This document shows positions 46,518-55,991 of a DNA stretch of 64,000 bases, one piece after another. The stretch comes from Bacilli bacterium (GTDB taxonomy: Bacteria > Bacillota_I > Bacilli_A > RFN20 > CAG-826), in assembly GCA_022653695.1 (NCBI GenBank), contig JALCSW010000002.1, positions 214,605 through 278,604 on the forward strand, read 5' to 3'. Numbering within the stretch: the stretch's first letter is position 1; each line of letters starts with the position of its first letter. Made by a program: the position numbers and the translations under genes. The notes beneath the pieces are model-generated. The model saw only the letters and a list, made by a program, of their open reading frames with translations. It was not told where the DNA came from and made no database searches.

Positions 46518-47471
46518 CTAGATGATCCCCCTTTCCCCGCACAGTTTGGCGATGCGGTCGACCGAGATGACGAGGATGAAGGAAACGACGGACTTGAAGA
46601 GGCCGATGGCCGTTCCGATGCCGGGGTTCACGAGATTCGTGAAGGTCTGACGGTATATATAGGTGTCGAGAATGTCGACCTGATCGTAAACCAAGGGGTT
46701 ATAAAGGTTGAAGATCTGGTCGAATCCGGCCGAGAGGATGCCGCCCACCGAAAGGATGAGAAGGAGAATCGCCGTGCTCTTGATGCCTGGCAAGGTGATG
46801 TGCCAGATTTTTTGGCTCCGGGAGGCCCCGTCGATGTCGGCGGCTTCGTATAGTTCGGGCGGGATCCCCGCCATGGTGGCTAAGTAAATGATGGAAGACC
46901 AGCCGGCCTCCTTCCAGATGTCGCTCACGAAAATAAGGCCGAGGAAGAAGCCCCCGTCGCCGAGGAAGGTCGTTCGGTCCCCGCCGCAGGCCACCGCGAT
47001 GTCGTTGACCACGCCGGTCCTGGAAAAGAGGACGTCGATGAAGCCGGCGATGACGATCCAGGAAAGGAAATGGGGGAACGTGACGATGGTCTGCGAGAAC
47101 TTCTTGAAGCGCTTGAGCCGGATTTCGTTGATGAGCAAAGCCACCAGAATCGCGGCCACGAAGGAAATGACGATTTTGCCCGCCCCGATCAGGATGGTGT
47201 TCCGTAAGACGTTCGCGAAATCGGGGTCGCTGCTGAAGATGTAGGTGAAGTTGCCCCACCCGACGAAATGCTCCTTCAGACTGCCGATGATGCCGAGTTT
47301 GGGGTAGTACTTGGTGAAGGCCATGAGGACCCCGTACATCGGGATGTAGCAGAAAATGAAATAGAACGCCACCGCCGGAACGATCATGGCGATCAGGTAG
47401 CGGGATTTGACGAAATTCCGCCCGAAATGGTGGAATCTCGACTGTCTTTTGCGGATGAGGACCCGTTCCAT
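46518..47471 (-). CDS. Carbohydrate ABC permease (LplB-like)
   Basis: YEAADIDGASRSQKIWHITLPGIKSTAILLL (EAA loop); start at MERVLIRKR. Confidence 0.93.
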   Translation of the reverse strand: MERVLIRKRQSRFHHFGRNFVKSRYLIAMIVPAVAFYFIFCYIPMYGVLMAFTKYYPKLGIIGSLKEHFVGWGNFTYIFSSDPDFANVLRNTILIGAGKIVISFVAAILVALLINEIRLKRFKKFSQTIVTFPHFLSWIVIAGFIDVLFSRTGVVNDIAVACGGDRTTFLGDGGFFLGLIFVSDIWKEAGWSSIIYLATMAGIPPELYEAADIDGASRSQKIWHITLPGIKSTAILLLILSVGGILSAGFDQIFNLYNPLVYDQVDILDTYIYRQTFTNLVNPGIGTAIGLFKSVVSFILVISVDRIAKLCGERGII

Positions 47472-48451
47472 TATCTGCTTCTTTCCTTGATGAAGCCCAC
47501 GAGGCGGTCGACATAGGAGAAGCAAAGCGACGTGTACGTGTCGGCGCTTCCGTAATAGATGGCCATCCGCCCTGTCCTCGCGTCCACTAGGGCGGACGTC
47601 GGGAAGCAGACGTTGGGCACGAAGCCAGACGTTTCGTAATCCTTTTCGGGCGTCAGAAGGTAATCGCGGCAGCGGAAAAGGACCTTTCCGGGACGCTCCC
47701 GGTCGAGGAGGGCGCCCGAGAAACTATAGACGAAGCCGTTGCAGGTGTTCGTGACCCCATGGAAAAGGAGAAGCCACCCTTCATCGGTTTCGATGGGGTT
47801 GCTTCCGGCGCCGATCTTGGTGAGGTTCCACCATTCCCAGCCCCGTTCCATCACATGCTCGTTCTCGCCCCAATGGATCAAATCGGGGGACTTGGAAAGG
47901 AAGATGTCCCCGAACGCCGTGTGGCCCGAGTCGCTGGGGCGGGACAGCATGACGTATTCGCCGCCGATCTTGCGCGGGAAAAGGACGCCGTTGCGGTTAT
48001 AGGGCAAAAAAGGATGCGGGTATTTGACGAATTTCCGGAAATCGGTCGTTTTCGCGATGGCGAGAGCCGGGCCAAAAAAGTCGTCGCACCAAGTGACGTA
48101 ATAGGCTCCCTCGATCTCGACGAGGCGCGGGTCGTACTGGTAGTGGCTTTCGGCCGCGTTCCCTTCCTCGTCCACGAAGACGATGGGCCTGTCCTCGAAT
48201 TCGATCGAAAGCCCATCCGCGGAGCGGCCAACGTACAAATGGGGGACCCCTGTGCGATCCTCGGCGCGGAAAACGCCGATGAAAGCCCCTTTGTAGGGAA
48301 CGAGGGCCGAGTTGAAGACGCGGGAGAGGGACCCGGCGGGGTTTCGCTTGATGAGCGGGTTGCCGCTGTAGCGCCACACGGGGTCCAGGCAGCCTTTCGG
48401 GCATTCCTCGAACGGGATGTTCGGTATGTCTTTTTCGTTGATGATCCTCAT
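47471..48451 (-). CDS. GH130 family beta-mannoside phosphorylase-like protein (second copy)
   Basis: PVWRYSGNPLIKRNPAGSLSRVFNSALVPYKGAFIGVFRAEDR, YDPRLVEIEG, NGVLFPRKIGGEYVMLSRPSDSG, LFHGVTNT. Confidence 0.92.
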   Translation of the reverse strand: MRIINEKDIPNIPFEECPKGCLDPVWRYSGNPLIKRNPAGSLSRVFNSALVPYKGAFIGVFRAEDRTGVPHLYVGRSADGLSIEFEDRPIVFVDEEGNAAESHYQYDPRLVEIEGAYYVTWCDDFFGPALAIAKTTDFRKFVKYPHPFLPYNRNGVLFPRKIGGEYVMLSRPSDSGHTAFGDIFLSKSPDLIHWGENEHVMERGWEWWNLTKIGAGSNPIETDEGWLLLFHGVTNTCNGFVYSFSGALLDRERPGKVLFRCRDYLLTPEKDYETSGFVPNVCFPTSALVDARTGRMAIYYGSADTYTSLCFSYVDRLVGFIKERSR

Positions 48452-48464
48452 AAAAGCGGGCCTC

Positions 48465-49475
48465 CTAAAGCCTCCGGGTCGAATCCCGCCTCACGAGCGG
48501 GCAATGGACGACGATCTGCGAATACTGGAGCCGCCGCTCCGAGAACATGCCGAGCAGATAGTCGGCGATCTCTTTCCCTAACTCCTCGCGGGGGACGTTG
48601 AACGTCGTGAGGGCTGGGATGGCCTCTTGGCCCTCCCGGACGTTGTCGAATCCCGTGACGCTGATGTCGTCGGGGATCCGCATGCCTATTCGGGCGATGA
48701 CCTTGTAGGCGTTGAGCGCGATGATGTCGTTCGCGCAGAGCAAGGCGGTTATTCTTTTCTCCCTCAAGGCCCTTTCGAGCATCGCGTCGTCGCTGTAATT
48801 GAGCGATGAGTTGTCGAAGTCGAGCGAGACGCCCGCGATGCCCTCTCCCTTATGGGAGGCGATCGCGGCTAAGAAACCCTCGTGCCGCTCCCGGAAGGAA
48901 GTCGAATGGGCGTCGCTTCCGTAGAAAGCCAGAATCCGATGGCCCTTGCCGATGAGCATTTCCGTGGCTTCGTAAAGGGAGTCGTAATTGGAGAACTTGA
49001 CCTTCGTGATGCAGTCGCTATGGAAGGTCTTGGGATCGACCTCCACCACCGGCTTGCCCAAGTCCTTGAGCCGGTCGTTGATGGGGGTGGGGTTGCTGTG
49101 GATGAGGATGTAGGCCGAGCAGGCGCTGGAAGCCAGTTTGCTCAGGCTTTCCTCGTCGAGTTTCCCCTCCTCGTAAACGAAGTAATCGAGGGTGATGGAA
49201 CTGAAGTCGAGGGTCTTGGCGACGGACTTGATGATCGGCTGCCAGTAGTCTTCCTTGAAGAGAAGGCGCGAAGGGATGACGAGGACGACGCGGCTGAGCG
49301 GCTTCACGGCGCTCCGCAGGCGCCCCTTGTCGTAGCCGAGTTCGAGGGCCTTTTTGACGATGCGGTTCTTGGTCTCGTCGCTCACGTTGTATTTCCCAGC
49401 CAAAGCGCGCGAAACCAATCCCTTGGTCACCCCGCACTCGCGGGCGATGTCCTCCAGTCGTATCCGATTGCCCAT
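48465..49475 (-). CDS. LacI-family transcriptional regulator
   Basis: MGNRIRLEDIARECGVTKGLVSRALAGKYNVSDETKNRIVKKALELGY. Confidence 0.95.
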   Translation of the reverse strand: MGNRIRLEDIARECGVTKGLVSRALAGKYNVSDETKNRIVKKALELGYDKGRLRSAVKPLSRVVLVIPSRLLFKEDYWQPIIKSVAKTLDFSSITLDYFVYEEGKLDEESLSKLASSACSAYILIHSNPTPINDRLKDLGKPVVEVDPKTFHSDCITKVKFSNYDSLYEATEMLIGKGHRILAFYGSDAHSTSFRERHEGFLAAIASHKGEGIAGVSLDFDNSSLNYSDDAMLERALREKRITALLCANDIIALNAYKVIARIGMRIPDDISVTGFDNVREGQEAIPALTTFNVPREELGKEIADYLLGMFSERRLQYSQIVVHCPLVRRDSTRRL

Positions 49476-49518
49476 AGCCAGCTTTTCCCCTCTCTTTGGT
49501 AAACTCGCCTCATAAATC

Positions 49519-49542
49519 GTAAACAAACGGCTTTTGTTTATC
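49519..49542. promoter_or_regulatory. Candidate LacI-type palindromic operator GTAAACAAACGGCTTTTGTTTATC
   Basis: Inverted repeat AAACAAA...TTTGTTT upstream of the LacI gene. Confidence 0.55.
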
Positions 49543-49557
49543 ACTTCGGCCAAACGA

Positions 49558-49585
49558 ATAGGGGCGGATAAAAACCCGCCCCTAT
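49558..49585 (-). terminator. Hairpin after the 980-aa lipoprotein gene
   Basis: ATAGGGGCGGATAAAAACCCGCCCCTAT; no strong T tract. Confidence 0.5.
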
Positions 49586-49592
49586 CAATCTT

Positions 49593-52535
49593 TCACCACG
49601 CCAAAACGTTATCGATCAGCATCGTTCCCGTCACGACATCGGAGGATGGGGCGTAATCGGTGTAGACGAAAATCGAGAAGCCGTATACGTCTTTGACGGA
49701 GGAAAGGGAACCGCTCACGGTCATCCAGTCCGATCCGGCGGCGACCGCGGAACCGGCCGACGTGCTGAGGCGAGTCGCGCTCGAGCCGCTCACCGTGCAA
49801 ACGTAAAGCTGCGCGGTGATCTTGAGCGAACTGGTGTTCTTGACGCGGAATGAGAAGTTGGAAAATGAGCCAAGCGAAGCCTCTTGCGACCAGCGGTAAC
49901 GGTATTTGCCGATTTTGGCCGCCGTGGTGTCGACCGCGAAAGCGGCCGAGGCGAAGCCCGCGTCCTGGCCAGTCGTCTCAAGGCCAACGAAATCGGAGTT
50001 GCCGCCTGGGGCATAGGTCGTGAAGGTGCCGCTGTTATTAAGATCGCGGTCGACGTAAACAAGGTCTTGCAAAGAAGAGGCCGTCATATTGTCGTAGCTG
50101 ATGAGCCTCGTTTTGTTAGGAAGCCGGGCCTGAAGGAAGAGGTTGGCGCAATAGGCGCCGTAATTGCCCGTCGCGCTGACGTAGCTGATGCAAGTGCGAT
50201 CGACTGAGAGAAGGCCGGTGTAAACGAGGTCGGCGCCGCAGTCGATGACGATTTCCTTCGTCTCGGCGTCGACCGTGTAGGTGCCCGCCAGATTGATCGC
50301 CGAAGCGCCTTTAGGGGTGGCGACGACGGAAATGGAGGAATGGTTGCCAAGCGTGCCGACGACCGAGCTCATGTAGGCGTTGGAACCGCCATAGACGGTC
50401 CCCGATTTGATGGGCGAACCGTCGACGAAATGGCTATAGGGGTTGACGCCGGTGTAAAGCTGAACGTCATCCACGTACATCCTGGATCCGGATTTGACGT
50501 AGCCGAAGTTGAGGCTGTAGCCATAGTAGTGTTTGCTGGCGCTCAAAGCGACGGTGTACTGAGCGTAATCGCTCGAGGCCGGGATCGTGATGGTGGCCAA
50601 AGCGTCGCCGATGTTGCCGATATTGACGCTGGCATATTGGAAGAGACGGACGTAGCAGGTCACGTCGCTTGCGCTGGCGTTTTTCGCGAAGAACGAGAAC
50701 GTGTCGCCCCTAGGAAGCGCCGTAGCCGTGCCGTCGCTCACGCCGTAGGTGGAGTAACGCATGCTGTTGCCGGTCTTGAAGTCCGCGGCTTGTTTGCCGC
50801 TGTGGACTTCGCTCGCGTCGGTCGCGAGGTTCAGGTAATTGTCGGATCCCATAAGGGACCACTTGCTGCCCGAGAGCTCATCGCTGTCGGAGGCGTCGCC
50901 GCTATAGTATTCGCTATAATAGGCGGCGCGCAGACCGGTCCGGTTTCCGGGATTCTTGTTATTCTTGTCGTAACCGACGCCGGTTTCGGCGTAATCCTCG
51001 AAGTCGTCGATGGTATAGACGTAGTTGAAACTGACGTTGGTCAGATAGGGGGCGTAGGTTCCGCTCGCCGACTTAAAGGCGATCGCGCGCCCTTTTTCGG
51101 TCACGGTGCCGACGTATGTGAGCGAAGCGCCGCCGTCGGCGGTCTTGAACGTGACGGCGTCGCCCTCGTCCGTTTCGGCGAGGGTGGCATTGAGGTTGCT
51201 CTCAAGGTTGAGGGAAGACAGCGTGATGGCCGTCCCGTCCGATTCGAGTTTGAAATCGATGCCGGAGGTTGCGTTGACGCCGGTATAGGAGCCAGCCACG
51301 GTCCAATCGTCGCTTTGCGAGAAAGAGCCATCGCCCTTCGCGACGAGCGTCATGTCGCTGAGGTAATCGTGGGTGTACTGATAACTGCTGTCGCCAACGG
51401 TCTTGTAGACGAGGTCGATCTCATTGAAGGCGTAGAGGGCATCGCTAGCCGAGCCGAAGCCTTTGGCCGTCGCGAATTGGGCGAGGGTGTACGAAGTGCC
51501 GCCGACGATCCATCCCGCATCGGAGAAAGGAACGTAGATGAGGTTCCAGTTCGAGGAGATGACGCCGAGATTGAGGGAGACGTAGCCCTCCGATCCGGTC
51601 AGTTGGATGAGCATGGCGGTCTTGTCGTCGCCTTTGACTTTGAGCGAAAGGCCCGCATAGGAATCAAGGGTCGAAACGGATGAGGCGAACTTATAAGGGA
51701 AGGATTGCTGGATCTTGAAATCGATCACGGGATCCGCCTCTTCGACGTCGGCGGGGTTGACGGAAAGGGCCGCGTGGGCCCCCGCGTCCTCCCACGCGTT
51801 CGTGCTCGGGGAATAAAAATAGGAAATGAGGCCGTCGTCGACCTCGGTCTTGTTGCTAAGAACGACCCTGTTTTCGGTGGCCGCTTCGACGATCCAACGG
51901 TATTCGGTCGCCGCGGTGCCGACGTAATTAAGGTTATCGTCGGAGTCGTAGCCCGGGTTGACGGAGACGCCCAACTTGCCGGAAGAGGCGGCCGCGTAGG
52001 CGCCGCCGACCGCGGCGGACCAGGTCTCGCTATCGAGATCGCCGGTCGCCGAGAAGGCGCTCGTGACGTTGCCGACGGCCGTCCAAGTGGCCGTCATTCC
52101 GGAAACGCTGATGGCGCTAAGGCTGATTTCTTTGGTTTCATAGTCCCAAGTCGCCGCTTCCGAATCAGAGTAATTCGTTCCATCGCCGACGGATTTCACG
52201 GAAACGGCGTATTTGCCGACCGCGGCGGAAAAGTCGTAAGAGGCGGCGGCGGCGTATTCGCCGTCGTTGACTTTGACCTCGTAACCGGAGGCTCCGGTCA
52301 CATCGGCCCAAACGAGGCCGGTCTTTTCGGCGTTGAGGGTCAAACTCGGGGCCGCCAAAACGACGGGAACGACCGAGGATGAGCTCCCCGCTATGGATGA
52401 AGAGGTGCTTGCGACATGGCTTTCGGAGGAAGAGCCCGCCGCGGATGTGGCCCCAGAACCGCTTGATGTCCCGCCGCAGCTCGTCAAAGCGAGGAGGGCG
52501 CCAGCGGTAACGAGAAGGTAATTTCGTTTCTTCAT
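49593..52535 (-). CDS. Giant surface lipoprotein with CBM-like domains
   Basis: 980 aa; MKKRNYLLVTAGALLALTSCGGTSSGSG, Ser-rich linker, Fn3-like start and repeated beta-sandwich-like segments. Confidence 0.75.
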   Translation of the reverse strand: MKKRNYLLVTAGALLALTSCGGTSSGSGATSAAGSSSESHVASTSSSIAGSSSSVVPVVLAAPSLTLNAEKTGLVWADVTGASGYEVKVNDGEYAAAASYDFSAAVGKYAVSVKSVGDGTNYSDSEAATWDYETKEISLSAISVSGMTATWTAVGNVTSAFSATGDLDSETWSAAVGGAYAAASSGKLGVSVNPGYDSDDNLNYVGTAATEYRWIVEAATENRVVLSNKTEVDDGLISYFYSPSTNAWEDAGAHAALSVNPADVEEADPVIDFKIQQSFPYKFASSVSTLDSYAGLSLKVKGDDKTAMLIQLTGSEGYVSLNLGVISSNWNLIYVPFSDAGWIVGGTSYTLAQFATAKGFGSASDALYAFNEIDLVYKTVGDSSYQYTHDYLSDMTLVAKGDGSFSQSDDWTVAGSYTGVNATSGIDFKLESDGTAITLSSLNLESNLNATLAETDEGDAVTFKTADGGASLTYVGTVTEKGRAIAFKSASGTYAPYLTNVSFNYVYTIDDFEDYAETGVGYDKNNKNPGNRTGLRAAYYSEYYSGDASDSDELSGSKWSLMGSDNYLNLATDASEVHSGKQAADFKTGNSMRYSTYGVSDGTATALPRGDTFSFFAKNASASDVTCYVRLFQYASVNIGNIGDALATITIPASSDYAQYTVALSASKHYYGYSLNFGYVKSGSRMYVDDVQLYTGVNPYSHFVDGSPIKSGTVYGGSNAYMSSVVGTLGNHSSISVVATPKGASAINLAGTYTVDAETKEIVIDCGADLVYTGLLSVDRTCISYVSATGNYGAYCANLFLQARLPNKTRLISYDNMTASSLQDLVYVDRDLNNSGTFTTYAPGGNSDFVGLETTGQDAGFASAAFAVDTTAAKIGKYRYRWSQEASLGSFSNFSFRVKNTSSLKITAQLYVCTVSGSSATRLSTSAGSAVAAGSDWMTVSGSLSSVKDVYGFSIFVYTDYAPSSDVVTGTMLIDNVLAW

Positions 52536-52688
52536 GGCTTCCTTTCAGCGCGATTTCCGCGCGCATGACGAACAATAAATGAGGTTAAGGGCATTGAAAG
52601 GTGTCCAAACGCGTATTGCTCGCACGGCTTCATTATCGACCGCGTAAGCGCTTCCACAACAAACTTCAGGTAAACTTTGCCACATTTT

Positions 52689-52711
52689 CGTAAACTTTTT
52701 CAAGTTGTTTA
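52689..52711. promoter_or_regulatory. Candidate operator GTAAACTTTTTCAAGTTGTTTAC
   Basis: Perfect GTAAAC...GTTTAC half-sites; further GTAAAC sites nearby at about 52669, 52811 and 52875. Confidence 0.45.
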
Positions 52712-53156
52712 CTAAAACTGTCGCGGGAGAGCAGACGAAAGAAAACGAATAGGCGCCTTCAACAAAGCGTTTTCGGCGAATTGTAATTTCGCATGTTTAA
52801 TAAACCGATCGGTAAACGCTAGGCGCGTCGCGGTTCGTTTTACCCAAACATTCGTGGACGAAAGGCCATTCGGTTGTAAACAAAGCGGAGACGTCTGGGC
52901 GCTCTTTGAAAAAGGCGGAAGAACCGTTTCAAGGCCTCATCGGCTTTTTTCAAAGCCGATTAGGATGACGAACGCAACGAAAAACGTCTACCCGCCATGA
53001 AAGGTCACAAAAAAGCTTCCTCGCTTACGATAAGAGGAGGAAACGCGCGGCAGACGGCCTCGAAGGAGAACAAAAATCCGCCATAGCGCCTTTCCATGAC
53101 GCCACGCCGAATCAATCAAGATGGCCCGTTTCCTTTTATTCTTTTTTGCCTATCGC

Positions 53157-53171
53157 TTACGCTAAGCGTAA
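53157..53171. promoter_or_regulatory. Palindrome TTACGC-TAA-GCGTAA upstream of ackA
   Basis: Perfect 6-bp arms about 32 nt before the ackA start. Confidence 0.5.
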
Positions 53172-53202
53172 AATCGTACACGGAAAAAAGAGGTAATCGT
53201 CT

Positions 53203-54405
53203 ATGTATAAGTGCATGGCTGTCAACGCCGGTTCGAGTTCGCTCAAGTACAAGCTTTTCGAAATGCCGGAAGAACAGGTCATCTGCTCAGGCATCGTCGA
53301 CCGCATCGGCCACGACGACGGGATTTTCAAAATCAAGTTCAACGGGAAGTCCCACGAAAGCGTCTTGCCCATCACGGATCACGCCCAAGGCGTCCAACTT
53401 GTTCTCGACGCCATCAAGGAATATGGCATCGTCAAGGACCTTAACGAGATCTCCTGCGTTGGCCACCGCATCGTCCAAGGCGGGAAATATTTCAGCAAAT
53501 CGGCCCTTTTCGACAAGGATACCGAAGCCAAGATCACGAAGCTCATCCCGCTTGACCCTCTTCATGCCCCCGCCCACCTCGTGGGATTCCACGCGTTCAA
53601 AAAAGCCTTGCCTAACGCTATCTCCATCGCCGTCTTCGACACCGCGTTCCACCAAACGATGAAGCCGGAGGATTACCTTTATCCGATCCCTTACGAGATG
53701 AGCGAGGAATACGATTGCCGGCGATACGGCGCCCACGGCACGAGCCACAACTACCTCGCCGCCAAAGCCATCAAGGATTACCTCGGCGGCAAGCCCAACA
53801 CGAAAATCATCTCCTGCCACATCGGCAGCGGCGCGTCTTTATGCGCCGTGTACGACGGCAAATGCGTCGCCACATCCATGGGTTTGACTCCCCTTGGCGG
53901 CGTCATGATGGGCACCCGCTCGGGCGACCTTGACCCTTCCGTCGTGGACTACCTTTGCGACCGCTCGGGCAAAAACGTCGACGAGATATACGAAATCCTC
54001 AACAAGAAGAGCGGGCTCCTCGGGGTTTCGGGCGTCAGCAACGACACCCGCGACATCGAAGCCGCCATCAAAAAGGGCGACAAGCGCGCCATCATGGCCG
54101 GCGACCTCTTCGTCCGCCGCATCGCTGATTTCGTGGGCCAGTATTATGTGCGGCTCGGCGGGGCGGACATGATCGTCTTCTCGGCCGGCATCGGCGAGAA
54201 CAGCTCTTTCTTCCGCGCCCGGATCCTCGCGGCCATCGCCCCGGCTCTAGGCATTACCTACGATCTGGCGAAAAACGAAGAACTTAACCACAAAGAGGGG
54301 ATCATCAGCAAACCGGACAGCAAGATCCTCGTCGCCATCATCCCGACGGACGAGGAAGTGATGATCGCCCGCGATTGCTACAAAGCCCTCAAAGGAACCC
54401 TATAG
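53203..54405 (+). CDS. ackA: Acetate kinase
   Basis: MYKCMAVNAGSSSLKYKLFEMPEEQVICSGIVDRIG, HRIVQGGKYF, TAFHQTM, GTSHNYLA. Confidence 0.97.
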   Translation: MYKCMAVNAGSSSLKYKLFEMPEEQVICSGIVDRIGHDDGIFKIKFNGKSHESVLPITDHAQGVQLVLDAIKEYGIVKDLNEISCVGHRIVQGGKYFSKSALFDKDTEAKITKLIPLDPLHAPAHLVGFHAFKKALPNAISIAVFDTAFHQTMKPEDYLYPIPYEMSEEYDCRRYGAHGTSHNYLAAKAIKDYLGGKPNTKIISCHIGSGASLCAVYDGKCVATSMGLTPLGGVMMGTRSGDLDPSVVDYLCDRSGKNVDEIYEILNKKSGLLGVSGVSNDTRDIEAAIKKGDKRAIMAGDLFVRRIADFVGQYYVRLGGADMIVFSAGIGENSSFFRARILAAIAPALGITYDLAKNEELNHKEGIISKPDSKILVAIIPTDEEVMIARDCYKALKGTL

Positions 54406-54422
54406 ACGAAGCGAACCGAATA

Positions 54423-54450
54423 AAGGCACCGCCTTGGTGCCTTTTTTTAT
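54423..54450 (+). terminator. Rho-independent terminator
   Basis: AAAGGCACCGCCTTGGTGCCTTTTTTT. Confidence 0.9.
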
Positions 54451-54508
54451 CGACTGCCCTTTTTTGAGGACCGCTTGACCAACGGACGATTAGCCTATTC
54501 AAACGGGG

Positions 54509-54625
54509 ATTCCCTTGAAAAAGGTGCAAACTTGCCGAATGATTCCCTTGAAAAAGGTGCAAACCTATCAATCAATTCCCTTTAAAAAGGTGCAAACTTG
54601 CCGAATGATTCCCTTGAAAAAGGTG
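54509..54625 (+). repeat. Four direct repeats ATTCCCTTGAAAAAGGTGCAAAC at exact 33-bp period (last copy partial)
   Basis: Starts 54509, 54542, 54575 and 54608; 10-bp spacers TTGCCGAATG, CTATCAATCA, TTGCCGAATG. Leads into TATTATAAC and the DUF4143 gene. Confidence 0.97.
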
Positions 54626-54656
54626 TATTATAACAAAAGAAAGAAGGTTTTATCGA

Positions 54657-55991
54657 ATGTTTGAAAGAAAGATAACATCGATCTTCGAAAATTGGTATCA
54701 TTCAAATCGGAAAAAAGCCCTCTTGATCAAGGGGCTCCGCCAAGTTGGTAAAACTTACATCGTCAGAGACTTTTGTCAAAAACATTACCAAAATTTCATC
54801 GAGATCAACTTCAAAAACGACCGAACATTAAAGGAAGCTTTCGACGGGGACCTGTCCGTCGATCGCTTGATTATGAGGATCTCCGCTTTGAAACCAAACG
54901 CCAGGTTCGTCCCTCATAAAACCATCATTTTCTTTGACGAAATCCAGGAATGCGCCAGAGCGAGGGCTTCCATTAAACCTTTCGTCGACGACGGACGCTA
55001 CGACATAATCGCCTCCGGATCATTGCTTGGGTTACGCAACTACAATAAAAAACTCAACCAAGACGTCCCCGTTGGTTATGAGCGAATCGTTCCGATGCAC
55101 GCCCTCGACTTCGAGGAATTCCTTTGGGCGCGAGGGATTTCCAAAAACATCATTGCCTATCTGCGCAAGTGTTTCGCTGAGGAGAAACCGGTCGATGTCC
55201 CAATACACAAGGCGATGCTCTCCTACTTCAAGGAATATCTCGTCGTAGGAGGAATGCCTTCGATCGTTGACACGTTTTTGGAAAACCATGACCTCAACGC
55301 AACCATAAACGGGCAAAGGGATCTCATTGAGGAATACAAAGATGATTTCGGAAAGCATCTCGACGAAAAGGAAAACGAAGATATCGATCGAACTCTTTTG
55401 GCCAGAATCGAAGCGGTTTTCTCATCTCTGCCAAGCCAACTAGCCAAGGAGAACCAAAAATTCACATATTCAGGAATCGCGACCAAAGCCAAAGGACGCG
55501 ATTACGACAATGCCATTCAGTGGCTGGTGGATTATGGCTTGGCGATGAAATGCTTCAACCTACGAAAACCCGAGTTGCCGCTCGAAGGCAACAAAATCAA
55601 TGAATCGTTCAAACTTTTCCTATCCGATAGCGGCCTGCTTGTTTCCCTCTTGGAGGATGGCACCGCCGCAAATATCCTGCAAGGCGATCTTTACGTCTAC
55701 AAAGGAGCGATTTTCGAAAACGCGGTAGCCGATGCCATCGCCACGAAAAACGAACCTCTCTATTACTTCCGAAAAGATTCCGGGCTTGAAATCGATTTTG
55801 TCAAGCAAATCGATGGAAAAGCCACTCTCATTGAGGTAAAATCCGTCTCCGGAAGAACCAAAGCGGCCGATGAAGTCCTATCCCATCCGGATAAATACCA
55901 CGTCGATTCCTGCATAAAACTAGGGGAATACAACATCGGACACGGCGGGACCAAACTCACAATCCCATATTACATGGCCTTCCTTTTGTGA
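54657..55991 (+). CDS. AAA_14/DUF4143 ATPase with C-terminal PD-(D/E)XK-like motif (second copy)
   Basis: Walker A KGLRQVGKTYIVRDF, IIFFDEIQECARARASIKPFVDD, MHALDFEEFLWARG, GLEIDFVKQIDGKATLIEVKSVSGR. Confidence 0.93.
   Translation: MFERKITSIFENWYHSNRKKALLIKGLRQVGKTYIVRDFCQKHYQNFIEINFKNDRTLKEAFDGDLSVDRLIMRISALKPNARFVPHKTIIFFDEIQECARARASIKPFVDDGRYDIIASGSLLGLRNYNKKLNQDVPVGYERIVPMHALDFEEFLWARGISKNIIAYLRKCFAEEKPVDVPIHKAMLSYFKEYLVVGGMPSIVDTFLENHDLNATINGQRDLIEEYKDDFGKHLDEKENEDIDRTLLARIEAVFSSLPSQLAKENQKFTYSGIATKAKGRDYDNAIQWLVDYGLAMKCFNLRKPELPLEGNKINESFKLFLSDSGLLVSLLEDGTAANILQGDLYVYKGAIFENAVADAIATKNEPLYYFRKDSGLEIDFVKQIDGKATLIEVKSVSGRTKAADEVLSHPDKYHVDSCIKLGEYNIGHGGTKLTIPYYMAFLL

Noticed and set aside
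50340-51683. 447-aa plus-strand ORF
   Set aside because: Shadow ORF antisense to the 980-aa lipoprotein.
54509-54625. CRISPR array interpretation of the 33-bp repeats
   Set aside because: Spacers are only 10 bp, two are identical, and no cas genes are in the window. The same applies to 26530-26611, with 17-bp spacers.
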